This document shows, in pieces, positions 9,320 through 18,077 of a stretch of DNA of 64,000 nucleotides. The DNA lies in contig CAWHKS010000016.1 of assembly GCA_963829955.1 (NCBI GenBank), positions 62,001 through 126,000 of the forward strand, written 5' to 3'. The stretch is from DASTFY01 sp963829955. GTDB taxonomy: Bacteria > Actinomycetota > Acidimicrobiia > Acidimicrobiales > Ilumatobacteraceae. Numbering within the stretch: position 1 is the first letter of the stretch; each line of letters begins with the position of its first letter. A program made the translations under genes and the position numbers. The notes under the pieces are model-generated. The model did not search any database and had not been told where the DNA came from. It saw only the letters and a program-made list of their open reading frames with translations.

Positions 9320-9368
9320 CAGTCCACCGAACCCATCAGTCCACCGAACCCATCAGTCCACCGAACCC
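9318..9368 (-). repeat. 3x17-bp tandem repeat making mini-cistrons between mrdA and rodA
   Basis: Three perfect copies of a 17-bp unit (plus strand ATCAGTCCACCGAACCC) lie head to tail. Read on the minus strand, each copy holds an SD-like GGTGGA followed by CTGATG. The result is mrdA stop TGA overlapping ATG, then ATG-GGT-TCG-GTG-GAC-TGA (MGSVD) at 9353-9336, the same mini-cistron at 9336-9319, and then the rodA ATG at 9319. Each mini-cistron is 18 nt and shares one base with the next, which explains the 17-bp period. Translation of the peptides is inferred, not shown. Confidence 0.9.
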
Positions 9369-11464
9369 CTGGCGTCGTTGATGGCCATGCACGCCGAGTT
9401 GGGCATCGGGCCGATGGGGGTCGGGGTGGTCGCGGTCTTGTCCAGGGGTTCGGACTGGGCGACGGGCGCCATGGCGCTGCGGTCGCCGAGCGCGGAGAAC
9501 ATGCACTTGACGATGGGGGCCGCCGCCCAGGCGCCGAAGCCGGCGTCCTCTACGACCGCCGCCACCACATACTGCGCCGTGCCCGGACCGCCGTTGGGGC
9601 CGTAGCCGGCGAAGAGCGAGTCGTCCTTGTTGCCTTCCTGGGCTGCGTCCTGGGCCGTGCCGGTCTTCCCGGCGATGGGCATCGCGTTGTAGTTGTAGCC
9701 CTCGAAGGTGCGGCTGGCGGTGCCGAACGGCCGGCGGCTCGTGACCACGCCGGTGAAGCCGCGGTTCATCGTCTCCCACCAGTCCGTGTTGATGGCCACC
9801 TGTGCCTTGACCTCGGGCTTGAACTTCTCCAGCCAGTCGAACAGGTACGGGTTGACCCGGCCGCCGTCGCCGGGGTTGAGGTCAGGGGTTCCCGGCGCCA
9901 CGATGCCCAGGGCGACCATCGGCCGCATCCGGTTGCCGCCGTTGGCGAACGTGGCGTAGGAGTTGGTGAGCTGCAGCGGCGTGGCGCTCAGGAGGCCCTG
10001 ACCGATGGCGAACAGCACGTTGTCGCCGACGAAGTAGCCACGGCCTTCATCGGCGCTGATCACGGGCGGGTCCCGCTGGGCGAGGCGCTTCTTGAGCTCG
10101 GCGTCGGGCACGGTCCCTGAGATCTCACCCGGCAGGTCGATGCCGCTGTCCGCCCCGAAGCCGAACTGCCGCGCCACGTTCTGGAGCGTGGGGTTCTGAG
10201 CCAACTGCAGCTCGGCGCCTATGCGGTAGTAGTAGGTGTCGGAGGACAGGGTGAGCGCGGTGGCGAGCGAGATGGTGCCGTTGCCCCGGGCTCGGCCGGC
10301 GTTCTTGAAGATGCACTTGAACCGGGCGACGTCGCAGTCGGGGATCTGGTAGCGGCCCTCGTCGTCGAAGGGTGAGCCCGGCGTGATGACACCGCTCTGC
10401 AGCCCGGCGACCGTGGACACCAGCTTGAACGTCGAACCGAGCTGGAACGGGCTCGACACGGCCCGGTTGACGAACGGGGCCTGCTTGTCGGCGTCCGGGT
10501 AGAGCTCCGTGATCTTCTTGTTGCTGATGCCCTCGACGAACCACCGGTTGTCGAACGTCGGGTAGGTGGCCATGGCCAGGATCTCGCCGTTGCGGGGATC
10601 CTCGACCACCACCGATCCGGCCGGAGCCTCGAACGAGGGCCCGCCGCAGCCGCCGGTGAAGGCGTCGAATGGGCAGCGGGTCCGAGCCTCGCGCAGGCCC
10701 TGCTGCAAGGTCTGCTCGGCGTACTGCTGGACCTGGAGGTCGATCGACAGCACGACGTCGTTGCCGGGGACGGGATCCCGCCGGCTCACCTCCCGCACGA
10801 TCCGGTTGCGGGCATCGACCTCGTAGATGATCTGCCCCGGCTTGCCCCGGAGCTGGTCCTCGTACTGCTGCTCGACGCCGGCCTTGCCCACCCGCTCGTT
10901 GAGCTTGTACCCCTTGGACGCGTACTGCTCCGCCGTCTCGGCGGGGATGGCGCCCATGTAGCCCACCATGTGGCTGGCCAGCGGGGCGTAGCGGTACACC
11001 CGCTGCCATCCCTCGCTCACCTCCACCCCGGGGTAGTCCTCGCGGCGTTCGCCCAGGTAGATGGCGACGGTCTCGGGGACGTCGTCGGCCAGCGGAAGGG
11101 GCCGGTAGGGGTCGAACTGGTCGTCGACGTAGCGGGCTTCGAGGTCCTCCACCGGCGTCTGCAGCGGGCCGGACAGCCGAGTGAAGAGGCGCTCGCGGAT
11201 CTGCTCGCTGCGGATCTCCTCGCGATCGATGGTGACCGAGAGCACCCGCCGGTTGTCGGCCAGGACCATGCCGTGGCGGTCGAAGACCCGGCCCCGCATG
11301 GGCGCCAGTTGGACAGTGCGGGTGCGGTAGGTCTGCACGTCCTCGACCAGCCGCTCCGGCGACATCATCTGCAGGTACCACAGCCGGGCGAAGAGGGTGG
11401 CGAAGAGGGACAGGGCCACGATCCCGAGCACACCGAGGCGCAGCCCTCTTCCGTCCCTCGCCAT
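9353..11464 (-). CDS. mrdA: Penicillin-binding protein 2 (class B elongasome transpeptidase)
   Basis: This 703-residue DD-transpeptidase cross-links peptidoglycan during elongation as the partner of RodA. One N-terminal membrane segment (residues about 9-30) anchors it. The pedestal region has RGRVFDRHG (about 57-65). The active-site motifs are SxxK at S344-K347 (GSTFKL), SxD at S407-D409 (SSDTYYYRIG) and KTGT at 600-603. The ATG at 11464 follows GGAAGA. The long extracytoplasmic domain and a 70-residue tail after KTGT are normal for the family. It ends RGSVD with TGA inside the tandem repeat that leads to rodA. Confidence 0.95.
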   Translation of the reverse strand: MARDGRGLRLGVLGIVALSLFATLFARLWYLQMMSPERLVEDVQTYRTRTVQLAPMRGRVFDRHGMVLADNRRVLSVTIDREEIRSEQIRERLFTRLSGPLQTPVEDLEARYVDDQFDPYRPLPLADDVPETVAIYLGERREDYPGVEVSEGWQRVYRYAPLASHMVGYMGAIPAETAEQYASKGYKLNERVGKAGVEQQYEDQLRGKPGQIIYEVDARNRIVREVSRRDPVPGNDVVLSIDLQVQQYAEQTLQQGLREARTRCPFDAFTGGCGGPSFEAPAGSVVVEDPRNGEILAMATYPTFDNRWFVEGISNKKITELYPDADKQAPFVNRAVSSPFQLGSTFKLVSTVAGLQSGVITPGSPFDDEGRYQIPDCDVARFKCIFKNAGRARGNGTISLATALTLSSDTYYYRIGAELQLAQNPTLQNVARQFGFGADSGIDLPGEISGTVPDAELKKRLAQRDPPVISADEGRGYFVGDNVLFAIGQGLLSATPLQLTNSYATFANGGNRMRPMVALGIVAPGTPDLNPGDGGRVNPYLFDWLEKFKPEVKAQVAINTDWWETMNRGFTGVVTSRRPFGTASRTFEGYNYNAMPIAGKTGTAQDAAQEGNKDDSLFAGYGPNGGPGTAQYVVAAVVEDAGFGAWAAAPIVKCMFSALGDRSAMAPVAQSEPLDKTATTPTPIGPMPNSACMAINDARGSVD

Positions 11465-11550
11465 AGGTCTTCCATTCTGCCGTGCCGAAACCCCCCAGCG
11501 GCCGTCACATGACGGTTTCGTGACAGCCAATGTTGGCGGGTGGAGTGGGG

Positions 11551-11573
11551 GTGCGGGGGCGTTGCCCCCGCAC
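11551..11573. other. Strong 10-bp hairpin in the mreD-mrdA gap
   Basis: A perfect 10-bp inverted repeat (GTGCGGGGGC / GCCCCCGCAC) with a GTT loop. It is the strongest of several inverted repeats in the 213-bp gap. The others are GGCGG/CCGCC near 11584-11596, GCCGC/GCGGC near 11612-11626, and CCGTCA/TGACGG near 11503-11516. They could end or attenuate the mreBCD transcript or act in the mrdA leader. No protein-coding signal stands out in the gap. Confidence 0.5.
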
Positions 11574-11650
11574 ATGGCCCGCAGGCGGCTCCGCCGCCGA
11601 GGAGCCTGAGCGCCGCTGAAGGCGGCACCAAGAGATGGGGAGATCTCAAG

Positions 11651-11671
11651 GGGGGAAGGTTCCCTTCCCCC
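11651..11671 (-). terminator. Hairpin just after mreD
   Basis: A 9-bp stem (GGGGGAAGG / CCTTCCCCC) with a 3-nt loop begins 6 bases past the mreD stop on the minus strand. The position suits an intrinsic terminator or attenuator separating mreBCD from mrdA-rodA. There is no U-tract, so read-through is possible. Confidence 0.45.
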
Positions 11672-11677
11672 TGACGA

Positions 11678-12190
11678 CTACACCGGCCGGCGGTCCCCGG
11701 CGAGGAGGGTGAAGCGCATGACCCGCACGGCCGGCCGGGTGAGGGCGGCGCTGACGACCGCCACGACCAACGTGGTGGGAATGAGACTGAGCGTGAGGAC
11801 GGCCTCGGAGCCGAACACGGTCGCGACGACGGCGTAGGCCACCATCACGGTGCCGCTGGCCACGAACACGATGGCCATCTGGAGCCAGCGGTTGTCCCTG
11901 ATGGCCTCGTTGCGGGTGAGCCCCACGATGAAGCCGGCGACGCAGAGCACGAGCGGCCAGAGCCCGAACGGCGTCGTGAGCGCCAGGTCGTAGACGATCC
12001 CGAACGCGAAGCCGTTGACGGTGCCCCGCTGGGGACCGCCGACCAGGCCGCCGGCGACGGCGCACAGCACCACGAGGTCCGCGCTGGCGCCGAGGAAGTG
12101 CACCTGCGACACCACGACGGTCTGCAGCGTCACCACGAGGACGGCGAGCGCGGGCACGCGGAACCACGGCGTGTGCAGCACCGCGAGCAC
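11678..12190 (-). CDS. mreD: Rod shape-determining protein MreD
   Basis: This 170-residue, very hydrophobic protein has about five predicted membrane segments and a short cytoplasmic tail. MreD is the poorly conserved inner-membrane partner of MreC and MreB in the elongasome. Assignment rests on hydrophobic profile, size and position between mreC and mrdA. The start is GTG at 12190, 6 bases after the mreC stop. A longer alternative frame in the same place is arginine-rich and is an artefact. Confidence 0.82.
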   Translation of the reverse strand: MLAVLHTPWFRVPALAVLVVTLQTVVVSQVHFLGASADLVVLCAVAGGLVGGPQRGTVNGFAFGIVYDLALTTPFGLWPLVLCVAGFIVGLTRNEAIRDNRWLQMAIVFVASGTVMVAYAVVATVFGSEAVLTLSLIPTTLVVAVVSAALTRPAVRVMRFTLLAGDRRPV

Positions 12191-12196
12191 GGGTCC

Positions 12197-13201
12197 TCAG
12201 CTCCCGGCGAAAGCGGCGTCGCCGTCGTACAGGAGCACCTGCACGATGCTGAGGCGCTGGAGGTCGACCACGGGATCGACCCGGACCAGCAGGTCGAGCG
12301 AGCCCGGGCGCCGCTCGACCAGGTTGACGCGACCGACCGGGATCCCTCTGGGAAGAGGCTCTCCGTCACACCGGCCGTGATCACGCCGTCGCCGACCGCG
12401 ATGCAGGCCTCGGCGTTGACCTGCTCGACCTCGAGGGGCTTTCCGCGCCCGCGGCCCGCGTACCTGGCCCAGCTCGGTGTCCGAGCGGGGCGCGGTGTCA
12501 ACGGTGGCCGCGGCGACCGCGGTGGGCGCCGTGGACGCAGTGGCCGGCGCGGTGGACCCACCGGCCGGCGGCGCGGGTGGGAGCGTGGTCGTCGTCGGCG
12601 ACGTCGTGGTCGTGGTGGAGGCCGGGGCAGAGGTGCTGCACGGAGAGCTGGCGAAGCGGACGCCCACCGTCGACTCGGGATCGGACAGCAGCCGCACCAC
12701 GGACTGGCGGGCCGTGACCTGCTCGACGCGGCCGACCAGGCCGCCGGAGGTGATCACCGGCATGCCGACCTTGATCCCCCGCCGCTCGCCCTGGTTGATG
12801 GTGATGGTCTGGTCGAAGTTGGACGGCGCGCCGGAGACGACCTCGGCCTTCACCCGCTCGATGCCGGATAGGGTCGGCAGACCCAGCTCGGACTTGAGCT
12901 CGCTGTTCTCGTACACCACGGCCTCGGCGGCGATGGCCGCGCCGTCCTGCGCCTCGACGCGGTCGCGCAGCTCGTCGTTCTCCCGCTTCAGCTCGTCGAA
13001 GCTCGTCAGGCCGTACCAGGCGTTCTGGACCGGCGTGGCCACGACGCGGGCCACGGTGCGCAACGGCGCCGTCACGGTGATGAACGCGCTGCGGAACCCG
13101 TCGATCACGCGGTTGCCGCGCTGATCGAAGGTCAGCAGCACCAGGGCCGTGACGACGAGGAGGATGAGGAGACGGCGACGGCCGACCGGGACGCTGGCCA
13201 C
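12197..13201 (-). CDS. mreC: Rod shape-determining protein MreC, with compensating frameshift pair
   Basis: MreC is a periplasm-facing scaffold for the elongasome. It has an N-terminal membrane anchor (residues about 10-22), a coiled coil (about 60-90) and two beta domains. The frame is open throughout (334 residues), but about 39 codons (12350-12468) read as arginine-rich nonsense. Removing one G near 12466-12470 and adding one C near 12346-12351 restores family sequence there: GKPLEVEQVNAEACIAVGDGVITAG and the hallmark LFPRGIPVGRV. A Ser/Thr/Pro/Ala-rich linker separates the two beta domains. The start is GTG at 13201. Confidence 0.88.
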   Translation of the reverse strand: MASVPVGRRRLLILLVVTALVLLTFDQRGNRVIDGFRSAFITVTAPLRTVARVVATPVQNAWYGLTSFDELKRENDELRDRVEAQDGAAIAAEAVVYENSELKSELGLPTLSGIERVKAEVVSGAPSNFDQTITINQGERRGIKVGMPVITSGGLVGRVEQVTARQSVVRLLSDPESTVGVRFASSPCSTSAPASTTTTTSPTTTTLPPAPPAGGSTAPATASTAPTAVAAATVDTAPRSDTELGQVRGPRARKAPRGRAGQRRGLHRGRRRRDHGRCDGEPLPRGIPVGRVNLVERRPGSLDLLVRVDPVVDLQRLSIVQVLLYDGDAAFAGS

Positions 13202-13223
13202 GTTGATCCGGGGCGGGACGACC

Positions 13224-14255
13224 TCACGACTCCTGGCCGCGGAAGAGCACGCCTCGCAACGAGTCGAACTCTTCGAGCGCCTGCCCGGACCCGATGACGA
13301 CCGAGTGAAGAGGGTTGGGTGCCAGGTTGATCGGCATGCCCGTCTCCTGCTCGATCCGCACGTCGAGGCCCATGAGCAGCGCTCCGCCGCCCGTGATGGT
13401 GATGCCGCCTTCCATGATGTCGGCCGCCAGCTCGGGAGGGGTCTTGTCGAGGGTGGTCTTCACGGCGTCGACGATGGCCGCCACCGGCTCCTCCAGGGCC
13501 TCCCGGATCTGTTCCGTGGTGATCTCGACCGTCTGGGGCAGCCCGGTGACCAGGTCCCGCCCCCGGACCTCCGCCGTGAGCTCTTCCGCCAGGGGCCACG
13601 CCGAGCCCATGGCGACCTTGATGTCCTCCGCAGTCTGCTCGCCGACGGCCAGCGAGAACTCCTTCTTGATGTAGTTGACGACCGCATCGTCGAGCTCGTC
13701 GCCCGCCACCCTCACGGACTGGCTGGCGACGATCCCTCCGAGCGAGATGACGGCCACCTCCGTCGTGCCGCCGCCGATGTCCACCACCATGTTGCCGGTC
13801 GGCTCCTGCACGGGCAGGCCGGCCCCGATGGCCGCGGCCATGGGCTCCTCGATGATGTAGGCCGGCTTGCGGGCCCCCGCGTACTCGGCCGCGTCCTGGA
13901 CCGCCCGCTGCTCGACGCCGGTGATGCCCGAAGGGACGCAGATGACCATCCGAGGCTTGACCCACCGGCTGCGGTGCACCTTCTGGATGAAGAAGCGGAG
14001 CATCTTCTCGCAGATCTCGAAATCGGCGATGACGCCATCCTTCAGCGGGCGCACGGCCTGGATGTGGCCGGGCGTGCGGCCCATCATCCGCTTGGCCTCC
14101 AGCCCGACGGCGACCGGCCGGCCGTCCCGGACGTTGATCGCCACCACTGACGGCTCGTTGAGGATGATGCCGTGGCCGCGCACGTAGATGAGGGTGTTGG
14201 CGGTTCCGAGGTCGACGGCCATGTCGCGGCCGAGAGCGATGGAATTCGACGGCAC
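13224..14255 (-). CDS. mreB: Actin-like rod shape protein MreB
   Basis: This 343-residue bacterial actin forms membrane-bound filaments that direct cell elongation. The nucleotide-binding motifs are present: phosphate 1 DLGTANTLIY (residues about 15-24), connect and phosphate 2 MVVDIGGGTTEVAVISLGG (about 155-173), and the adenosine motif GGITITGGGALLMG (about 280-293). The GTG start at 14255 has a GGAAGGGA site 6 bases before it. mreC follows after 22 bases. Presence of mreBCD, mrdA and rodA together implies a rod-shaped, MreB-dependent growth mode. Confidence 0.97.
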   Translation of the reverse strand: MPSNSIALGRDMAVDLGTANTLIYVRGHGIILNEPSVVAINVRDGRPVAVGLEAKRMMGRTPGHIQAVRPLKDGVIADFEICEKMLRFFIQKVHRSRWVKPRMVICVPSGITGVEQRAVQDAAEYAGARKPAYIIEEPMAAAIGAGLPVQEPTGNMVVDIGGGTTEVAVISLGGIVASQSVRVAGDELDDAVVNYIKKEFSLAVGEQTAEDIKVAMGSAWPLAEELTAEVRGRDLVTGLPQTVEITTEQIREALEEPVAAIVDAVKTTLDKTPPELAADIMEGGITITGGGALLMGLDVRIEQETGMPINLAPNPLHSVVIGSGQALEEFDSLRGVLFRGQES

Positions 14256-14337
14256 GTGCGTCCCTTCCGGATGGGCGCACCAAGGTTACAGGGCGCGTTT
14301 CCGTGCCGTACTTCGGCTCACTCGGCGCGGCAGTGCG

Positions 14338-14748
14338 CTACCCCTCGGGGAAGAAGATGCCCAGCTCGCGCGCGGCCGACTCTGCGCTGTCGCTGCCGTG
14401 GATCAGGTTCTCGGTGAACTCGATGCCGAGGTCGCCCCTGATCGTGCCCGGGGCGGCGTTGCGGGGATTGGTGGCGCCCATCATGTCCCGTACCACCTTC
14501 CAGGTGTCCTCCGGGCCCTCGATGGCCGCCAGGACCACGGGCCCGCGGGACATGAAGGTCACCAGTTCGGCGTAGAAGCCCTTGCCCTGGTGCTCTTCGT
14601 AGTGGCGGGCGAGGACGGTCTCGTCGAGCGTGCGGAGCTCGAGGGCGGCGATGACCAGGCCGCGGCGCTCGAAGCGGCTCAGGATGGTGCCGATCAGGCC
14701 CCGCTCCACGGCGTCGGGCTTGCAGATGACGAGGGTGCGATCAGACAT
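14338..14748 (-). CDS. ndk: Nucleoside diphosphate kinase
   Basis: Ndk transfers the gamma-phosphate of ATP to nucleoside diphosphates through a phosphohistidine. The 136-residue protein has the active-site histidine H117 in ENLIHGSDS, plus the conserved MSDRTLVICKPDAVERGLIG start and a shortened C-terminus ending FFPEG. The ATG at 14748 lies 14 bases after folC and 82 bases before mreB. folC-ndk-mreBCD is a familiar actinobacterial order. Confidence 0.97.
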   Translation of the reverse strand: MSDRTLVICKPDAVERGLIGTILSRFERRGLVIAALELRTLDETVLARHYEEHQGKGFYAELVTFMSRGPVVLAAIEGPEDTWKVVRDMMGATNPRNAAPGTIRGDLGIEFTENLIHGSDSAESAARELGIFFPEG

Positions 14749-14762
14749 AGCGAGCCGTGAGG

Positions 14763-16061
14763 CTAGCCACGGAGGACCTTCAAGAGGTGGGGGCGGGCGT
14801 GGCCGACGACGTAGAGCGAGCCGGTCACGAGCAGGAGATCCTCGGCCGTGGCCCGGACGAGCGCGGCGTCGCAGGCGTCGGCCACCCCGTCGAGCGCGGC
14901 GACGTCGTCGCAACCGATGGCCCGCGCCGCCCGGGCGACCTCGGCGGCCGGGATGCCCCGGGAGGTCCCTGGCGTGCAGCAGATCACCGCGTCCATCTCG
15001 TCGGCCCGCAACGCTTCGAGCATCGTCGTCGGGTCACGGCCGGCCAGGAAGCCGACCACCAGCAGCTTCTTGCCGACTGGGTCGAAGTCGTCGAACAGCA
15101 CTGCGGCGCAGCTGTCCGCCCCGGGTGGGTTGTGGGCGCCGTCCACGATGACGAGCGGCTGGTGCCCCAGCACCTCGAAGCGGCCGGGCATCTTCACCGC
15201 GGCGAACGCCTCCTCCACGACGTCCTGCGCCAGCGGAGCGTCGAAGAATGCCTCGGCGGCGGTCAGGGCGACCGAGGCGTTCTCGCCCTGGTACCTGCCG
15301 TGGAGCGGCAGGTAGAGGTCGCTGTAGATCGTGGACGGTGTGCGCAGCGAGAGGACCCGGCCGCCGAGCGCCAGCTGGTTCTCCAGCACGTCGAAGCCCA
15401 TGCCGCGCTCGATGACCCGCTCGGCGCCTGCGGCGCGGAAGATGGCGGCCAGCTCTGGGTCGGTCTCCCCGAGGATGAGCGTGCTGCCCGGCTTCACGAT
15501 CCCCGCCTTCTCGGCGGCCACGTCGGCCAGTGTGGGACCGGCGTACTCCAGGTGGTCGAACCCCACGTTGGTCACGACCGCCACCGCAGCGTCGAGGACG
15601 TTCGTGGCGTCCCATCGCCCGAGCAGGCCTACCTCGACGACCATCACGTCGACCGCGATGTCGGCGAACCAGCGGAACGCGGCGGCCGTCACGATCTCGA
15701 AGTAGCTCGGCTCCACCCCGGCCAGCATCGCCAGGTCGGCCACGGCACCGATCTGCTCACCGAGCTCGTCGTCGGTGATGGGCTCGCCGTTGCGGCTCAG
15801 CCGCTCGTTGACCCGTTCGAGGTGGGGGCTGGAGAAGGTGCCCACGGACAGCCCCTGGGTAACGAGGAGGCGGGTGAGGATCTGGGCCGTGGAGCCCTTC
15901 CCGTTTGTCCCGGTGATGTGGATGGCCGGGGCGGCCCGCTGGGGGTCGCCCATCAGCCCCACGAGCCGCTCGATGCGCTCCGTGGAGGGCGACGTGATGC
16001 GGCCGGTGTCGTCGTAGTTGCTGTGGTCGGCCAGGTATGCCAGCGCGGCGGCGATGTCCAT
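14763..16061 (-). CDS. folC: Folylpolyglutamate/dihydrofolate synthase
   Basis: This 432-residue Mur-ligase-type enzyme adds glutamate to dihydropteroate or folates with ATP. The P-loop is HITGTNGKGSTAQIL (residues about 48-62). Further family motifs are SSPHLERVNER, the KAGIVKPG loop and VIVDGAHNPPGA, which lies in the C-terminal domain. The ATG at 16061 is 34 bases after clpX. Upstream valS, frequent in this cluster elsewhere, is not between clpX and folC here. Confidence 0.95.
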   Translation of the reverse strand: MDIAAALAYLADHSNYDDTGRITSPSTERIERLVGLMGDPQRAAPAIHITGTNGKGSTAQILTRLLVTQGLSVGTFSSPHLERVNERLSRNGEPITDDELGEQIGAVADLAMLAGVEPSYFEIVTAAAFRWFADIAVDVMVVEVGLLGRWDATNVLDAAVAVVTNVGFDHLEYAGPTLADVAAEKAGIVKPGSTLILGETDPELAAIFRAAGAERVIERGMGFDVLENQLALGGRVLSLRTPSTIYSDLYLPLHGRYQGENASVALTAAEAFFDAPLAQDVVEEAFAAVKMPGRFEVLGHQPLVIVDGAHNPPGADSCAAVLFDDFDPVGKKLLVVGFLAGRDPTTMLEALRADEMDAVICCTPGTSRGIPAAEVARAARAIGCDDVAALDGVADACDAALVRATAEDLLLVTGSLYVVGHARPHLLKVLRG

Positions 16062-16095
16062 CAGCCGGGGGGTGGGATCGTGACAGGCCGGCGCT

Positions 16096-17379
16096 TCAGG
16101 ATGCGGCCCGCTTCGGCCGGCTGACCCGACCGGAGCGCGGCACGAGGGTGGGGTTGACCTTGTCCCGCACCGTGTCGCCGTCGATCACGCACCGCCCGAT
16201 GTCGCTCCGCCCGGGCAGGTCGTACATGGTGTTCAGCAGGACCTCTTCGAGGATGGCCCGCAAGCCTCTGGCGCCCGTCCCCCGCTTGAGCGCCTGATCG
16301 GCGATGCCGGTCAGCGCGTCGTCGGTGAACTCCAACTCGACGTCCTCGAACTCGAAGAACTTGCGGTACTGGCGGACCAGCGCGTTCTTGGGCTCCACGA
16401 GGATCTGGACGAGGGCGTCACGGTCGAGGCTCTGCACGGCACCGACGACCGGGAGCCGGCCGACGAACTCGGGGATGAGACCGAACTTCAGCAGGTCCTC
16501 GGGCAGGACCTGGGCGAACAGCTCGCCGGGATCGAACTCGTCGTGCCCGCGGACGGTGGCGTGGAAGCCCACCCCCTTCTGGCCGATGCGCTGCTCGATG
16601 AGGCGCTCCAGCCCGGCGAAGGCACCGCCGCAGATGAAGAGGATGTTGGTGGTGTCGATCTGGATGAACTCCTGGTGGGGGTGCTTGCGGCCCCCCTGCG
16701 GCGGGACCGACGCCACCGTGCCCTCGAGGATCTTCAGCAGCGCCTGCTGCACACCCTCGCCCGAGACGTCCCGGGTGATCGAGGGGTTCTCGCTCTTGCG
16801 GGCGATCTTGTCGATCTCGTCGATGTAGATGATCCCGGTCTCGGCCTTCTTGACGTCGTAGTCCGCGGCCTGGATGAGCTTCAGGAGGATGTTCTCGACG
16901 TCCTCACCGACGTACCCGGCCTCCGTGAGCGCCGTGGCGTCGGCGATGGCGAAGGGCACGTTGAGCATGCGGGCCAGCGTCTGGGCGAGCAACGTCTTGC
17001 CGCAGCCGGTCGGGCCCAGCAGGAGGATGTTGGACTTCGCCAGTTCGACCTCGGCGTGGTGCGAGGGGCCTTGCGCGTTCTGGTACTGGATGCGTTTGTA
17101 GTGGTTGTAGACGGCGACCGACAGGATCTTCTTGGCCGGCTCCTGACCGACGACGTAGTCGTCGAGGAAGTCGTAGATCTCGCGCGGCGTGGGCAGCTCG
17201 TCGAAGCGGAGCTCGGCGGTCTCGGCCAGCTCCTCCTCGATGATCTCGTTGCACAGCTCGATGCACTCGTCGCAGATGTACACGCCGGGGCCCGCGATGA
17301 GCTTCTTCACCTGCTTCTGCGATTTGCTGCAGAACGAGCACTTGAGAAGCTCGCCGCTGTCCCCGAACTTCGCCACCAC
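16096..17379 (-). CDS. clpX: ATP-dependent Clp protease unfoldase ClpX
   Basis: This 427-residue AAA+ unfoldase feeds substrates to ClpP. The N-terminal zinc-binding domain has the C4 pattern CSFC (residues 14-17) and CDEC plus CNE (about 35-43). Walker A is GPTGCGKT, the pore loop GYVG is intact, Walker B is IIYIDEIDKI, and the ClpP-docking IGF-type loop region follows the second half. The start is one of two adjacent GTG codons (17379 or 17376) behind a GGGGAGG site. It lies 68 bases after clpP. Confidence 0.97.
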   Translation of the reverse strand: MVAKFGDSGELLKCSFCSKSQKQVKKLIAGPGVYICDECIELCNEIIEEELAETAELRFDELPTPREIYDFLDDYVVGQEPAKKILSVAVYNHYKRIQYQNAQGPSHHAEVELAKSNILLLGPTGCGKTLLAQTLARMLNVPFAIADATALTEAGYVGEDVENILLKLIQAADYDVKKAETGIIYIDEIDKIARKSENPSITRDVSGEGVQQALLKILEGTVASVPPQGGRKHPHQEFIQIDTTNILFICGGAFAGLERLIEQRIGQKGVGFHATVRGHDEFDPGELFAQVLPEDLLKFGLIPEFVGRLPVVGAVQSLDRDALVQILVEPKNALVRQYRKFFEFEDVELEFTDDALTGIADQALKRGTGARGLRAILEEVLLNTMYDLPGRSDIGRCVIDGDTVRDKVNPTLVPRSGRVSRPKRAAS

Positions 17380-17447
17380 GGGCCTCCCCTGCTGGCTGGT
17401 GTTGCCGATCCTGCTGGTTGCTGCGGTCTGCCCTGCTAGTCGATGGG

Positions 17448-18077
17448 CTACTTGATGGGACCGGTGCGATCCGCCATGGTCCGGGCGGTGATCACCTCGT
17501 CGATGATGCCATACTCCAGGGCCGCCTCGGCCTCCAGAACGAAATCGCGGTCGGTGTCGACGTGGATCCGCTCGAGCGGCTGTCCCGTGTGGTGGGAGAG
17601 CATCTCCTCCATCAGGTCCCGCATCCGGAGGATCTCCTTGGCCGCCAGCTCCAGGTCCGTCACCTGGGCATAGCCCATGGCGCCGTAGGGCTGATGCAGC
17701 AGCACGCGGGCGTGCGGCAAGGCCAGGCGCTTGCCCTTCGTCCCCGCCGCCAGCAGGACCGCGGCCGCCGACGCCGCCTGCCCGTAGCAGATGGTGGCGA
17801 TGTCGTTGCGGATGAACTGCATGGTGTCGTAGATCGCGAACAGCCCCGTGATGTCACCGCCGGGGCTGTTGATGTAGATGTTGATGTCCTTGTCCGGGTT
17901 CTCGGACTCCAGGTGCAGCATCTGCGCGCACATCAGGTTGGCGATGGTGTCGTCGATCGGCGTGCCGAGGAAGATGATGTTGTCCTTCAGCAGGCGCGAG
18001 TAGAGGTCGTAGGCGCGCTCGCCCCGGTTCGTCTGCTCGACGACGGTTGGGACGAGATAGCTCTGGGGCTCGATCAC
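17448..18077 (-). CDS. clpP: ATP-dependent Clp protease proteolytic subunit
   Basis: The 209-residue serine protease subunit forms the ClpP barrel. Ser103 (GQAASAA) and His128 (LLHQP) are in place, with the catalytic Asp in the DTDRDF segment. The residue after the active serine is Ala rather than the usual Met. The GTG start at 18077 overlaps the tig stop as GTGA. Only one clpP is present here; many actinobacteria carry a second copy, which would lie elsewhere. Confidence 0.96.
   Translation of the reverse strand: MIEPQSYLVPTVVEQTNRGERAYDLYSRLLKDNIIFLGTPIDDTIANLMCAQMLHLESENPDKDINIYINSPGGDITGLFAIYDTMQFIRNDIATICYGQAASAAAVLLAAGTKGKRLALPHARVLLHQPYGAMGYAQVTDLELAAKEILRMRDLMEEMLSHHTGQPLERIHVDTDRDFVLEAEAALEYGIIDEVITARTMADRTGPIK

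Noticed and set aside
9318..9368. Repeats as iterons or regulator-binding sites
   Set aside because: They lie between two coupled genes inside an operon, and the 17-bp period is fully explained by the 18-nt mini-cistrons with one-base overlaps. A DNA-binding role is not needed, though not excluded.
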